Shown in pieces: positions 10,775 through 20,284 of a stretch of DNA of 64,000 bases; position 1 is the first letter of the stretch; every line of letters starts with the position of its first letter. Source of the DNA: Rhodospirillales bacterium. Its GTDB lineage: Bacteria > Pseudomonadota > Alphaproteobacteria > Acetobacterales > Acetobacteraceae. The DNA lies in NCBI GenBank assembly GCA_028869995.1, contig JAGWQN010000091.1:37558-101557 (forward strand), in the 5' to 3' direction. The notes under the pieces are model-generated. The model did no database searches. It saw only the letters and a list, made by a program, of their open reading frames with translations, and had not been told where the DNA came from. The position numbers and the translations under genes were made by a program.

Positions 10775-11875
10775 TCACCAGCCATGGATGCGGGGCCAGA
10801 CGGCGACGACGTCGTCGCCGCCATCGACGACGTAGTAGCGGTCGTGCGCCGCCGAGGTGAGGCAGGTGTGGTTGGGGGCGATGCGCACGCGGCTGCCGAT
10901 CGCGAAACCCTCGGCGTTGCCGTGGTCGAGTTGCACGAGACCGTGCTCCTGCCACACGCGGACGATGCGGCTGGCGCCCAGGCTGGGCTCGCCGCCCGCA
11001 TCGAGCACCAGACCGAAGCCGCAGTCGTGCGCCGTCGTCTCGGTGCTGCGGTCGCGCGACAAGGCCAGCGCGCCGGCATCGATGAGCAGCCGCTGCTCCG
11101 CCGGCCGGCGGCCGATGACGCTCGTGAGCACCGTCACCGCGATGTCATCGCGCCCGTGGGTGCCGATCTCCGCCTGGAACAGGTCGCCGAACATGTAGAC
11201 GCCGGGCCGTATTTCGGTGATGCCGGTGACATCGCCCGGGATCAGCGCCGTCGGCGAGGAGCCGATCGAGACGATCGGGCACTCGTGCCCCGCGTCGCGA
11301 AGCCGTTGCGCCGCGCGTGCCGCGTCCTGGCGCTCGCGCATGGCGATCGCGGTGAGGGTGACGCTGTCGCGCGCCGCATAGCTGTGCCCGGCATGGGCGA
11401 AGATGCCGGCCAGCCGGTCGCCGAGCTGGTCGGCGATCGGGCCCAGTAGTGGGTCATCCGCGTCGAGGCCGCTGCGTCCCTCGCCGCAGTCGATCTCGAT
11501 CAGGGCCGCGACGGCGCCGGGATGGCGCGCGATCGCAGCCGCCATGCCGGCATCGTCGGTCACCACCTTGATCTGCCCGCCGGCGGCGTTGAGGCGCGCG
11601 ACCTGGTCGAGCTTCTGCGGCGTGATGGCGGTGCCGAGGATGATGTCGGCGAATCCGTGCGCCAGGAAATATTCCGCTTCAGCAATCGTCGAGACGGTGA
11701 GGCCGCCGCCATCCGGCCGCGCGAGGCGGGCCACGTCGGCGGATTTCGCGGTCTTCATGTGCGGTCGCAGGGCGATCCCCAGCGTCGCGACGGCGCTCGC
11801 CATGCGCTCGAGGTTGCGCGCGAGACGGCGGCGGTCGAGCACCAGGCAGGGGGTCGGCAGATCGTCGAGCTTCAT
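10775..11875 (-). CDS. PLP-dependent DSD1-family D-amino-acid dehydratase / D-threonine aldolase-like (alanine racemase fold)
   Basis: 'DLPTPCLVLDRRRLARNLERM', 'LRPHMKTAKSADVARL', C-terminal 'RVRIAPNHTCLTSAAHDRYYVVDGG'. Confidence 0.85.
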   Translation of the reverse strand: MKLDDLPTPCLVLDRRRLARNLERMASAVATLGIALRPHMKTAKSADVARLARPDGGGLTVSTIAEAEYFLAHGFADIILGTAITPQKLDQVARLNAAGGQIKVVTDDAGMAAAIARHPGAVAALIEIDCGEGRSGLDADDPLLGPIADQLGDRLAGIFAHAGHSYAARDSVTLTAIAMRERQDAARAAQRLRDAGHECPIVSIGSSPTALIPGDVTGITEIRPGVYMFGDLFQAEIGTHGRDDIAVTVLTSVIGRRPAEQRLLIDAGALALSRDRSTETTAHDCGFGLVLDAGGEPSLGASRIVRVWQEHGLVQLDHGNAEGFAIGSRVRIAPNHTCLTSAAHDRYYVVDGGDDVVAVWPRIHGW

Positions 11876-12993
11876 GGGAACCTCCGCAGAATCTCCTCGA
11901 TGCGCGGCCCGGCCTTGAGGCCGCTGCCGGTCAGCACCATCACCGTCGTCTCGCCGGGACGGATGCGGCCCTCGGCGAGAAGCGTCTCGAGGGCCGGCAA
12001 CGCCTGCGCGCAGGTCGGTTCCACGTAGAGTCCGTTCCGTGCCAGGGCGAGGGTGGCCGCGGCGATGGCGTCCTCCTCCACCATGACCCCGCCGCCGCCG
12101 CTGTCGCGCAGCGCGCCGACCACCTCGCGCAGGCGCACCGGCTGGGCGATCGCGGTGCCCTCGGCGATGGTGGGTTGGACCGGTGGTGGCGCCTCGCCAG
12201 CGGCTGCGGCGGCGATCGGCGCGCAGTGGCGCGGCTGGGCCGCGAACAGCCGGGGCAGTCGCTTGATCTGCCCGGCGCGCAGCAGCTCGCCGAAGCCGAT
12301 GGCGCAGCCGAGAACGTTGGAGCCCGCGCCGCAGGGAATGATGACGTTGTCCGGCGCCCTGAAGTCCAGCTGCTCCCACAGTTCGTAGGCCAGGGTCTTG
12401 GTGCCGTGCAGGAAGAACGGATGCCAGTTGTGACTGGCGTAGAAGATGGAGCGCGAGCGCGCGACGGCGGCGTCCGCGGTGGCCTGGCGATTGCCCGGGA
12501 TCAGCTCCACCCGGGCGCCTGCCGCGCGCATCGCCAGCGTTTTGGCGGGGCTGGTGGACTCGGGCGCCAGGATCGTCGCGGCCATGCCCGCGACGGCGGC
12601 ATAGGCGGCGACGGCGGCGCCGCCATTGCCGGAGCTGTCCTCCAGCACGTCCGTCACGCCCTGCGCGCTCAGACCGGTGAGCATGACGGCGGCACCGCGA
12701 TCCTTGAAGCTGCCGGTGGGCATCACCCACTCGCATTTCACCCGCACGTCGATCCCCGCGAAGCGGCGTTCGAGCAGCGGCGTCCAGCCTTCGCCGAGCG
12801 TGACCGGACTGGCATCGGGCAGCGGCAGGGCCGCGCGGTAGCGCCAGAGCCCCTGCGCTTTGGTGTCGATATCGGCCGGCGCGATGCCCGCCAGATCGGT
12901 GAGGAACAACGGCGCTCCGTCGTCGCCGCACCAGCGCGGCGGATCGAGCGGATAGGTACGGCCGGATCGGGGATCGAGATAGGTCGTTTGCAT
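11872..12993 (-). CDS. threonine synthase-like PLP-dependent lyase
   Basis: 'LGEGWTPLLE', 'MPTGSFKDRGAAVM' PLP lysine motif, 'EDSSGNGGAAVAAYAA'. Confidence 0.85.
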   Translation of the reverse strand: MQTTYLDPRSGRTYPLDPPRWCGDDGAPLFLTDLAGIAPADIDTKAQGLWRYRAALPLPDASPVTLGEGWTPLLERRFAGIDVRVKCEWVMPTGSFKDRGAAVMLTGLSAQGVTDVLEDSSGNGGAAVAAYAAVAGMAATILAPESTSPAKTLAMRAAGARVELIPGNRQATADAAVARSRSIFYASHNWHPFFLHGTKTLAYELWEQLDFRAPDNVIIPCGAGSNVLGCAIGFGELLRAGQIKRLPRLFAAQPRHCAPIAAAAAGEAPPPVQPTIAEGTAIAQPVRLREVVGALRDSGGGGVMVEEDAIAAATLALARNGLYVEPTCAQALPALETLLAEGRIRPGETTVMVLTGSGLKAGPRIEEILRRFP

Positions 12994-13125
12994 GCCGGCA
13001 GGCTGACCGGATCGGCGCCGCGGGGTCAATGGGGCCTCGCCGCGGCGTCGCTGCCCGAGGCTGGCGGCGGTGGTTTGCCCAGGCCGTCGTTTGCCCTGGC
13101 GGCGATTCGCCGGCATATCGCGCTC

Positions 13126-14217
13126 ATGGATCTCGCCCTGGCCCGCGACCTCGTCGCGATCGATTCCCGCAGCTCGGTCTCCAACCTGCCGATCGCCGAA
13201 CGCGTCGAAGCCGCGCTGGCGGGCTTCGAGATCGAGCGGCTGGACTATCAGGACCCTGCCGGGGTGGCGAAACGGGCTTTGGTCGCCCATCGCGGTCCGC
13301 CCGGCGGCCTCGCCTTGTCCGGCCACATGGACACGGTGCCCGACACCGGCTGGACCGAGGACCCATGGTCGGCGCGCGTTGAGGAGGGGCTTCTGCGCGG
13401 GCTGGGGGCGGCGGACATGAAGGGCCCGCTCGCCGCCTGCATCGCGGCGGCGGTGTCGTTGCCGCCGGATGTGCCCGCGACGCTGCTCATCACCACCGAC
13501 GAGGAAACGACGAAGCAGGGCGCCCGGGCCATCGTCGCGCGTTCCGAACTCGTCAAGCGCGTGCGCCCGCACGCGATCCTGGTCGCGGAGCCAACCGGGA
13601 TGGTGCCGGTTCGCGGGCACCGCGCGAACGTGCATTTCACCGTGACCGCCCGGGGCGAGCAGGCCCACAGCAGCACCGGGCGCGGGCGCAACGCCAACTG
13701 GGCGCTAGTGCCCTTCCTGGCCGAGATGCGAGCCATCTTCGAGTGGCTGCGCAGCGATTCCGCGATGCAGGATGCGGCTTACGATCCGCCTTTCAGCGAC
13801 TTCAACCTCGTCATCGACAACCACGGCACGGCCGTGAACGTCACGGTGCCGGTGGCCACGGTGCGCATCAAGTTCCGCTACTCCGCCCGGATCGAGCCGT
13901 TGCCGGTGGTCGAGCGCGTGCGTGCCGCCGCGGCTGCGGCGGGGCTCGGCGTGGAGGAGGCGTGGGAGGGCAGGCCGCCGGAGCTGGCGGCGGGGCATCC
14001 GCTCATTGCGTTGGTCGAGCAGGTGGCCGGCGCCCGCGCGACCACCGCACCCTACGGTACCGATGCATCGGAGCTTTCGGGGATCGCGCCATGCTTTCTC
14101 CTCGGTCCGGGATCGATCGAGGTCGCGCACAAACCTGGTGAGACCATTGCCGTGACGGCGCTGGAGCGGGCGGTCCCGGTGTTCGCCGAGCTCGCCCGGC
14201 GCGTCGCTCAGGTATAG
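13126..14217 (+). CDS. M20-family metallopeptidase (ArgE/DapE-like)
   Basis: 'LALSGHMDTVPDTGWTEDPW', 'GLGAADMKGPLAACI', 'TTDEETTKQGAR'. Confidence 0.88.
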   Translation: MDLALARDLVAIDSRSSVSNLPIAERVEAALAGFEIERLDYQDPAGVAKRALVAHRGPPGGLALSGHMDTVPDTGWTEDPWSARVEEGLLRGLGAADMKGPLAACIAAAVSLPPDVPATLLITTDEETTKQGARAIVARSELVKRVRPHAILVAEPTGMVPVRGHRANVHFTVTARGEQAHSSTGRGRNANWALVPFLAEMRAIFEWLRSDSAMQDAAYDPPFSDFNLVIDNHGTAVNVTVPVATVRIKFRYSARIEPLPVVERVRAAAAAAGLGVEEAWEGRPPELAAGHPLIALVEQVAGARATTAPYGTDASELSGIAPCFLLGPGSIEVAHKPGETIAVTALERAVPVFAELARRVAQV

Positions 14218-14945
14218 TCGAGCGCGACCTCTCCCAGGCTCGGGAAGCGCACGCGCACCCGCGCGCCTGGCCCGGCCAGCGTCTTGCCGGTCCACGAACC
14301 GCAGGTCACGAACTGGCCCGCCTTGAGGCCGCCGGACCAGACGCTGCCGACATTGGCCAGCCACACCACGAGCCGCACCATGTCGCCCGCCGGGTTTCCG
14401 GTGCGCTGGATGGTGGCGGCGTCGATCGCCTGCTCCACCGTCTCCCGGGCGAAGTCGATGCCCTGCCAGTCGGCCCGCCCGGGGCCATGGATGAAGGCGC
14501 CGTGCCCCTGGCTGTCCGCGAGGTTGGAGGGCATCGCCACCTTGTCCATGTCGAGATAGCGCGACTCCAGCGTCTCGATCGCCGGGTGCGCCGTCGCCAT
14601 CGCGGCGATCACCTCCTCGCGCGCGTAGGGTTTGCTGCGCGGCGGCAGGTCCATGCCGATGCGGAACGCGACCTCCGCCTCGATGCCGCGCATGCGGTGT
14701 TCGGCCGAGGAGAGCCGGGCCGGGCTTGCCAGGATGCCGGAGGCGGGAAGGGCGCCGCAGATCGGCGGCGCATCCGGCCCCGGCGCCCCGACCTTCCAGC
14801 CGCCGATCGGGCCGAGCGCGCTCATGACCCGGTGCTGGATCGCATAGGCGGCCGTCAGCTCCGTCGGGCGCACCGCGTCGGGCAGGTCGGCGAGGCGTTT
14901 TGCCGGATCGTGGCGGGCGGCGAGCAGCAGGTCGGCAGCATCCAT
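14208..14945 (-). CDS. 2-keto-4-pentenoate hydratase / fumarylacetoacetate hydrolase-family protein
   Basis: 'IGGWKVGAPG', 'GIEAEVAFRIGMDLPPR', 'LVVWLANVGSVWSGGLKAGQFVTCGSWTG'. Confidence 0.8.
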   Translation of the reverse strand: MDAADLLLAARHDPAKRLADLPDAVRPTELTAAYAIQHRVMSALGPIGGWKVGAPGPDAPPICGALPASGILASPARLSSAEHRMRGIEAEVAFRIGMDLPPRSKPYAREEVIAAMATAHPAIETLESRYLDMDKVAMPSNLADSQGHGAFIHGPGRADWQGIDFARETVEQAIDAATIQRTGNPAGDMVRLVVWLANVGSVWSGGLKAGQFVTCGSWTGKTLAGPGARVRVRFPSLGEVALDYT

Positions 14946-15030
14946 GACGGTTCCCCCAGGGTGGCGCGGGCTTGGCGCGGGTGTGATCTCGTGGGCCATG
15001 TTAGCGGCGCCGGATGAGGCGCGACAGGGG

Positions 15031-15062
15031 CGAGGTGCGAAGGGGGCGAGGTGCGAAGGGGG
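15031..15062. repeat. 16-bp tandem direct repeat (cgaggtgcgaaggggg x2 plus partial third copy)
   Basis: Two identical adjacent copies in the 172-bp spacer between divergent genes. Confidence 0.8.
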
Positions 15063-15117
15063 CGAGGCGCTGAAGGAGCGCGGTTGCGCCCTGCGGGCAG
15101 CGGGGCGACGCTGGCGC

Positions 15118-16023
15118 ATGGACTTCGACCTGATCGAGACCGATGACGAGGCATCGCGCGAGCGGGTGCTGGCGCCCCTCGAGGCCTATAATGAAGCGAT
15201 GATTGGGCGCGGCCATTCCGAGCCGGCGCGCTGGATGTCGATCCTGCGCCGCGAGGGGAACCTGGTCGGCGGGCTGATCGGCGTCTGGTACTGGGACTGG
15301 CTGCTCGTCGATCTGCTGTGGCTGCCGCGGCCATGGCGGCGGCGCGGGATCGGCGGGCGGATCGTGGCCGCCTGCCTCGCGCTGGCGGCGCGCCACGGGC
15401 TCTCGGGTGTCTGGCTGCATGCGTTTTCGTTCCAGGCGCCGGACTTCTGGCGCCGCCTCGGGTTCGCGGAGTTCGCAACCCTGCCCGACCATCCGGTCGG
15501 GCAGGCCGACCATTTTTTCCTCCACCGGACCCCGCCCGGGATGCCAAGCCCCCCGGAATTGCCGCCCGGCTTCGTGCTGCGCGAGACGGTCGATCCCGCG
15601 GACCGCATAGCCCTCGCAGCGGCGTTGCGCGGGTTCAACGACGCGGCCATCGGTGTCAGTCCGTCCCGACCTCTTGGGCTTCTGGCGCCTGGTGGCGGCG
15701 GGCTGTGGGGCCGTACCCGTCATCGCTGGCTCTTCGTCGAGCTCCTTGGCCTGCCGCAGGCGGGACGTGGCAGCGGCCTCGGCACCGGGCTGCTGCGCGA
15801 GGCCGAGCGGATCGCGGCCGGCCGCGGCTGCGTCGGCGTCTATCTCGACACGTGCAGCTTTCAGGCGCCAGGCTTCTACGAAAGGCTCGACTACCACCGT
15901 TTCGGCACGGTGCCGGAGCATCCGCGCGGCCATGCGCGCCACCTTTACGCGAAGCGGCTGGACGGCCAGCCGCTCCTGGCCCACAACGCGCGGCCACCGC
16001 GACAGAACGGAGCGAGCGCATGA
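15118..16023 (+). CDS. protein with two tandem GNAT-like acetyltransferase domains
   Basis: Repeated half-protein signatures: 'LLWLPRPWRRRGIGGRIVAACLALA...GVWLHAFSFQAPDFWRRLGF' and 'LLGLPQAGRGSGLGTGLLREAERIA...GVYLDTCSFQAPGFYERLDY'. Confidence 0.82.
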   Translation: MDFDLIETDDEASRERVLAPLEAYNEAMIGRGHSEPARWMSILRREGNLVGGLIGVWYWDWLLVDLLWLPRPWRRRGIGGRIVAACLALAARHGLSGVWLHAFSFQAPDFWRRLGFAEFATLPDHPVGQADHFFLHRTPPGMPSPPELPPGFVLRETVDPADRIALAAALRGFNDAAIGVSPSRPLGLLAPGGGGLWGRTRHRWLFVELLGLPQAGRGSGLGTGLLREAERIAAGRGCVGVYLDTCSFQAPGFYERLDYHRFGTVPEHPRGHARHLYAKRLDGQPLLAHNARPPRQNGASA

Positions 16024-16433
16024 CCTATCTTGATGAGATCAAGCCCGGGATGACGGCCGAGCTGGCCAAGACCATCACCGAGGCCGACATCCTGCTGTTC
16101 GCCGCGGTCAGCATGGACACCAACCCGGTGCATATGGATGCCGAGGCCGCCGCCGCCTCGACGTTCGGCCAGCGCATCGCCCATGGCATGCTCTCCGCGG
16201 GGCTCATCTCGGCCGTGCTGGGCACCAGGCTGCCGGGGCCGGGGACGATCTATCTCGGCCAGACCCTGCGCTTTCGTGCCCCGGTCCGGATCGGCGATAC
16301 GGTGCGTGCCCGGGTTGAGGTGGTCTCGGTCGACGCGGCCAAGAAGCGGGCGACGATCAAGACCGAGTGCTACGTCGCCGACAAGGTGGTGATCGAGGGT
16401 GAGGCGATCGTGATGCCGCCCTCGCGGCCCTAG
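16020..16433 (+). CDS. MaoC-family (R)-specific enoyl-CoA hydratase-like protein
   Basis: 'ADILLFAAVSMDTNPVHMDAEAAAASTFGQRIAHGMLSAGLISAVLGTRLPGPGTIYLGQTLRFRAPVRIGDTV'. Confidence 0.9.
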   Translation: MTYLDEIKPGMTAELAKTITEADILLFAAVSMDTNPVHMDAEAAAASTFGQRIAHGMLSAGLISAVLGTRLPGPGTIYLGQTLRFRAPVRIGDTVRARVEVVSVDAAKKRATIKTECYVADKVVIEGEAIVMPPSRP

Positions 16434-16448
16434 GCGCCGCTTGCCGCC

Positions 16449-17414
16449 GTGCAGATTTTCACCACCTGGCGGGATCTGCCGGCGGCGGCGCGTGGCGCCT
16501 CGGTGGCGCTCGGGAACTTCGACGGCGTGCACCGGGGCCATGCCCAGGTGCTCGCCGCCGCCCATGCGGCGCGACCCGACGCACCCCGCGCGGTACTGAC
16601 CTTCGAGCCGCATCCGCGCGAGCTGTTCCGCCCTGACGATCCGCCATTTCGCCTGACGTTGTCGGCGGAGCGGGCGGCAGCGCTGCGGCAGCTCGGCACC
16701 GCCCTGCTCTTCGAGCTGCCGTTCGACCGTGCCTTCAGCGCCATGACGGCGGAGGATTTCGCGGTGGAGGTGCTGCACCGCGGCCTCGGCGCGCGTCATC
16801 TGGTCTGCGGGGCGGACTTCGCCTTCGGCCACCGTCGCGGCGGCAACACCGCTTTCCTCGCCGGGCGTGCCGAGGCCCTGGGCATCGGCCTCACCCTGGT
16901 CCCGGCGCTGGCCGACGCGGAGGGGCCGGTTTCCTCCACCCGCATCCGCCGCCTGCTGCAGGACGGGTATCCGCAGCGCGCGGCGGCGCTTCTCGGCCGG
17001 CCCTGGACCATCCGCGGCCCGGTCGAGCATGGCGATGCGCGCGGCCGCACCATCGGGTTTCCCACCGCGAACGTGCCGCTGGGCCGGCATCTGGAGCCGG
17101 CGCGGGGGGTCTACGCGGTGCAGGCCCGGCTGGCCGACGGGCGCCTGGTGGGAGGGGTGGCGAATATCGGCCGCCGACCGACCCTGGGTGAGTCTCCGGA
17201 GAGCCGCGTCGAGGCGCATCTTTTCGATTTTTCGGAGGATCTTTACGGGCAGGAGCTGGGCATCTCGCTGCTGGCCTTCCTGCGCGAGGAGCGGAAATTC
17301 CCAAGCTTCGATGCGCTGAGGGCGCAGATCGCCCGCGATGCCGAGGAGGCAAGAAATTTCCTCCGCAACGGCGCCGCCCTTGACCCGCCGGGGCGGTCGG
17401 CCGCAGACCCTTGA
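16449..17414 (+). CDS. ribF: bifunctional riboflavin kinase / FAD synthetase
   Basis: 'VALGNFDGVHRGHAQVL', 'TFEPHPRELF', 'TIGFPTANVPL', 'GVANIGRRPTLGE'. Confidence 0.95.
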   Translation: MQIFTTWRDLPAAARGASVALGNFDGVHRGHAQVLAAAHAARPDAPRAVLTFEPHPRELFRPDDPPFRLTLSAERAAALRQLGTALLFELPFDRAFSAMTAEDFAVEVLHRGLGARHLVCGADFAFGHRRGGNTAFLAGRAEALGIGLTLVPALADAEGPVSSTRIRRLLQDGYPQRAAALLGRPWTIRGPVEHGDARGRTIGFPTANVPLGRHLEPARGVYAVQARLADGRLVGGVANIGRRPTLGESPESRVEAHLFDFSEDLYGQELGISLLAFLREERKFPSFDALRAQIARDAEEARNFLRNGAALDPPGRSAADP

Positions 17415-17481
17415 GACGAATGGATGGCAAGCCCGGCCCCGCCCCTCGCCGGGTCCGGAATCTTTGTTGGAACGAGCTTTC

Positions 17482-20229
17482 ATGACCGACTACCGCGATA
17501 CCGTCTTCCTTCCCCGGACCGGTTTTCCGATGCGTGCCGATCTGCCCAAGCGCGAGCCGGCGATGCTGGCGCGCTGGGAGGCGATGAACCTTTGGCAGCG
17601 TCAGCGCGAGGCCTCCGCCGGGCGCAGGCTTTTCATTCTCCACGACGGCCCGCCCTACGCCAACGGCCACCTGCATATCGGCACCGCGCTCAACAAGATC
17701 CTCAAGGACGTGGTCAACCGCGCGGCCCAGATGGCCGGTTTCGACGCCAACTACATCCCCGGCTGGGATTGCCACGGTCTGCCGATCGAGTGGCGGATCG
17801 AGGAAGACTACCGCAAGTCCAAGCGCGACAAGGATTCGGTGCCGGTGATCGACTTCCGCGCCGAATGCCGCGCCTATGCGCAGCACTGGATGGGCGTGCA
17901 GGAGCAGGAATTCCGCCGCCTGGGCGTGTTCGGCGACTGGCCGCGCCGCTACGCCACCATGGATTACCCCTCGGAGGCAGCCATCGCTGGCGAGATCGGC
18001 CGGTTCCTGATGAATGGCGCGCTCTACCGCGGACTGCGCCCGGTGATGTGGTCGCCGGTCGAGAAGACCGCGCTGGCCGAGGCCGAGATCGAGTACCACG
18101 ACCACACCTCGACGACGATCCACGTCGCCTTCCCGGTCATTGCGGGACCGTTTCAGGGCGCCGAGGTGGTGATCTGGACCACGACGCCGTGGACGATGCC
18201 GGGCAACCGCGCCATCGCTGCGGGACCGGATATCGACTATGCGCTGGTGCAGCTCGAGGCGCCGTTCCGCCGCCAGGTGCTGGTCGGGCTGCCGCTGCTG
18301 CCCGCCTTCCTCGAGGAGATCGGGGTGACGGCGCATCACGTGATCCGCGTCGTCAAGGGGGCGGACGTGGTCGGCAGCGTCTGCGCCCACCCGCTGCGCG
18401 GTCGCGGCTATGACCACGACGTGAAGGTGCTGGCTGCCGATTTCGTCACCACCGATCAGGGCACCGGTTTCGTCCACATCGCGCCCGGCCACGGTGACAA
18501 CGACTTCTATCTCGGCCGCGCCAACGGCATCGAGGTGCCGGACACGGTGGGGCCCGACGGGACCTTCAACGCCTGGGTGCCGCTGTTTTCGGGGATGCAT
18601 GTCTACAAGGCGGCGGACGCGGTGTGCCAGGCGCTCGCCGATGCCGGCAAGCTGCTTGCCCGCGGCACGCTGCTGCACGCCTACCCCCATTCCTGGCGTT
18701 CCCGCGCACCGCTGATCTTCCGTGCGACGCCGCAATGGTTCATCGCGCTGGACGGGGAGACGCGGATCCGCGCCAAGGCGCTCGAGGCCATCGCGGCAAC
18801 ACATTTCGTTCCGCCGCAGGGGCGCAACCGGATCGGCTCGATGGTCGCGGCACGGCCGGACTGGTGCATCAGCCGCCAGCGCGCCTGGGGCGTGCCGATC
18901 GCCGTCTTCGTGCACCGCGCATCGGGCGAGGTGCTGCGCGACCAGGACGTCGTGGACCGGATCGTCGAGGCGTTCAGGTCCGAGGGGGCCGACGCCTGGT
19001 ACGCCTCGCCGCCCGAGCGCTTCCTCGGCCCCGGCCGCGATCCCGCCGATTACGAGCAGGTGCGCGATATCGTCGACGTCTGGTTCGAGTCCGGATCGAC
19101 CCACGCCTTTGTGCTCGAGGCGCGCGAGCTGCCCTGGCCGGCCGACCTCTACCTCGAGGGCTCGGACCAGCATCGCGGCTGGTTCCATTCCTCGCTGCTC
19201 GAAGCCGTCGGCACGCGCGGGCGCGCGCCCTTCAAGTCCGTGCTCACCCATGGCTTCGTCATGGACGAGCAGGGGCGCAAGATGTCGAAGTCGCTCGGCA
19301 ATGTCGTGGCGCCGGAGGAGGTTCTCGGCACCTACGGCGCCGACATCCTGCGTCTTTGGGTGATGTCCTCGGATACCGCCGAGGACATGCGCATCGGTCC
19401 TGAGATCCTGAAGCAGCAGGCCGAGCTCTACCGCCGCTTGCGCAACACGCTGCGCTGGGTGCTGGGCTCGCTGGCCGGCTTCGACGAGACGGAGCGCACC
19501 GAGGACCTGCCGGGGCTCGAGCGCTTCGTCCTGCACCGCCTGGCGGAGATCGACGTGCTGATCCGCGACGCGGTGGTGAGCCACGACTGGACCGGCGTCT
19601 ATCCGGCCGTGCACAATTTCTGCGCCGCCGATCTGTCGGCCTTCTACTTCGACATCCGCAAGGACGCGCTTTATTGCGACCGGCCGGACGCGCCCCGGCG
19701 CCGCGCAGCGCGCACCGTCCTCGACCATTTGCATCGTTGCCTCTGCACATGGCTTGCGCCGGTGATGCCGTTCACCGCGGAGGAGGCCTGGGTCGCGCGG
19801 TTCGGCGAGGCCGAGAGCGTCCATCTCAGCCAGTTCCCGGCGATCCCGGCGAATTGGGGGGACCGCGAGCTGGCGGCCACGTGGCAGTCTCTGCGGGAGG
19901 TGCGGCGCACCATCACGCTCGCACTCGAGGAGGCACGCCAGGCCGGCCGGATCAGCGCCTCGCTGCAGGCGCGGGTGGAGCTGACCCTTCCGGAGCCGGA
20001 GTTCGCCGCGCTCGCCGCGACCGATTGGGCGGAGCTCGCCATCGTCTCCGAGGTCACCGTGCGCCGGGGCGAGGCTCTGGCAGCCGTGGTCGGCAGCGCG
20101 GAGGGGCAGAAATGCGCCCGTTGCTGGCGGGTCCTGCCGGAGGTCGGTCGGTCCGCCCAGCATCCGCTCCTGTGCCTGCGCTGCGAGGATGCGGTGACGA
20201 GCGGCCTCGTCTGCCGCAGCGCCGCCTGA
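17482..20229 (+). CDS. ileS: isoleucyl-tRNA synthetase
   Basis: 'LHDGPPYANGHLHIGTALNKILKD' HIGH region, 'KMSKSLGNVV' KMSKS motif, C-terminal Zn finger 'CARCW...CLRCEDAV'. Confidence 0.98.
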   Translation: MTDYRDTVFLPRTGFPMRADLPKREPAMLARWEAMNLWQRQREASAGRRLFILHDGPPYANGHLHIGTALNKILKDVVNRAAQMAGFDANYIPGWDCHGLPIEWRIEEDYRKSKRDKDSVPVIDFRAECRAYAQHWMGVQEQEFRRLGVFGDWPRRYATMDYPSEAAIAGEIGRFLMNGALYRGLRPVMWSPVEKTALAEAEIEYHDHTSTTIHVAFPVIAGPFQGAEVVIWTTTPWTMPGNRAIAAGPDIDYALVQLEAPFRRQVLVGLPLLPAFLEEIGVTAHHVIRVVKGADVVGSVCAHPLRGRGYDHDVKVLAADFVTTDQGTGFVHIAPGHGDNDFYLGRANGIEVPDTVGPDGTFNAWVPLFSGMHVYKAADAVCQALADAGKLLARGTLLHAYPHSWRSRAPLIFRATPQWFIALDGETRIRAKALEAIAATHFVPPQGRNRIGSMVAARPDWCISRQRAWGVPIAVFVHRASGEVLRDQDVVDRIVEAFRSEGADAWYASPPERFLGPGRDPADYEQVRDIVDVWFESGSTHAFVLEARELPWPADLYLEGSDQHRGWFHSSLLEAVGTRGRAPFKSVLTHGFVMDEQGRKMSKSLGNVVAPEEVLGTYGADILRLWVMSSDTAEDMRIGPEILKQQAELYRRLRNTLRWVLGSLAGFDETERTEDLPGLERFVLHRLAEIDVLIRDAVVSHDWTGVYPAVHNFCAADLSAFYFDIRKDALYCDRPDAPRRRAARTVLDHLHRCLCTWLAPVMPFTAEEAWVARFGEAESVHLSQFPAIPANWGDRELAATWQSLREVRRTITLALEEARQAGRISASLQARVELTLPEPEFAALAATDWAELAIVSEVTVRRGEALAAVVGSAEGQKCARCWRVLPEVGRSAQHPLLCLRCEDAVTSGLVCRSAA

Positions 20230-20284
20230 TGCGCGAGCCGGCGCAGGCATCCCGCGTGCGGTCTTCGGTCAGGCAGGTCCGGCG

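Noticed and set aside
10775-12931. 718-aa apparent fusion protein containing the DSD1-like enzyme
   Set aside because: The N-terminal half is out of frame with the real threonine-synthase-like gene; the DSD1-like gene starts at 11875 with ATG overlapping the upstream stop.
16891-20250. 1119-aa minus-strand ORF antisense to ribF/ileS
   Set aside because: High-GC mirror frame; the plus strand encodes clear IleS with HIGH and KMSKS motifs, and the antisense product is low-complexity Arg/His/Gly-rich with no recognisable domain.
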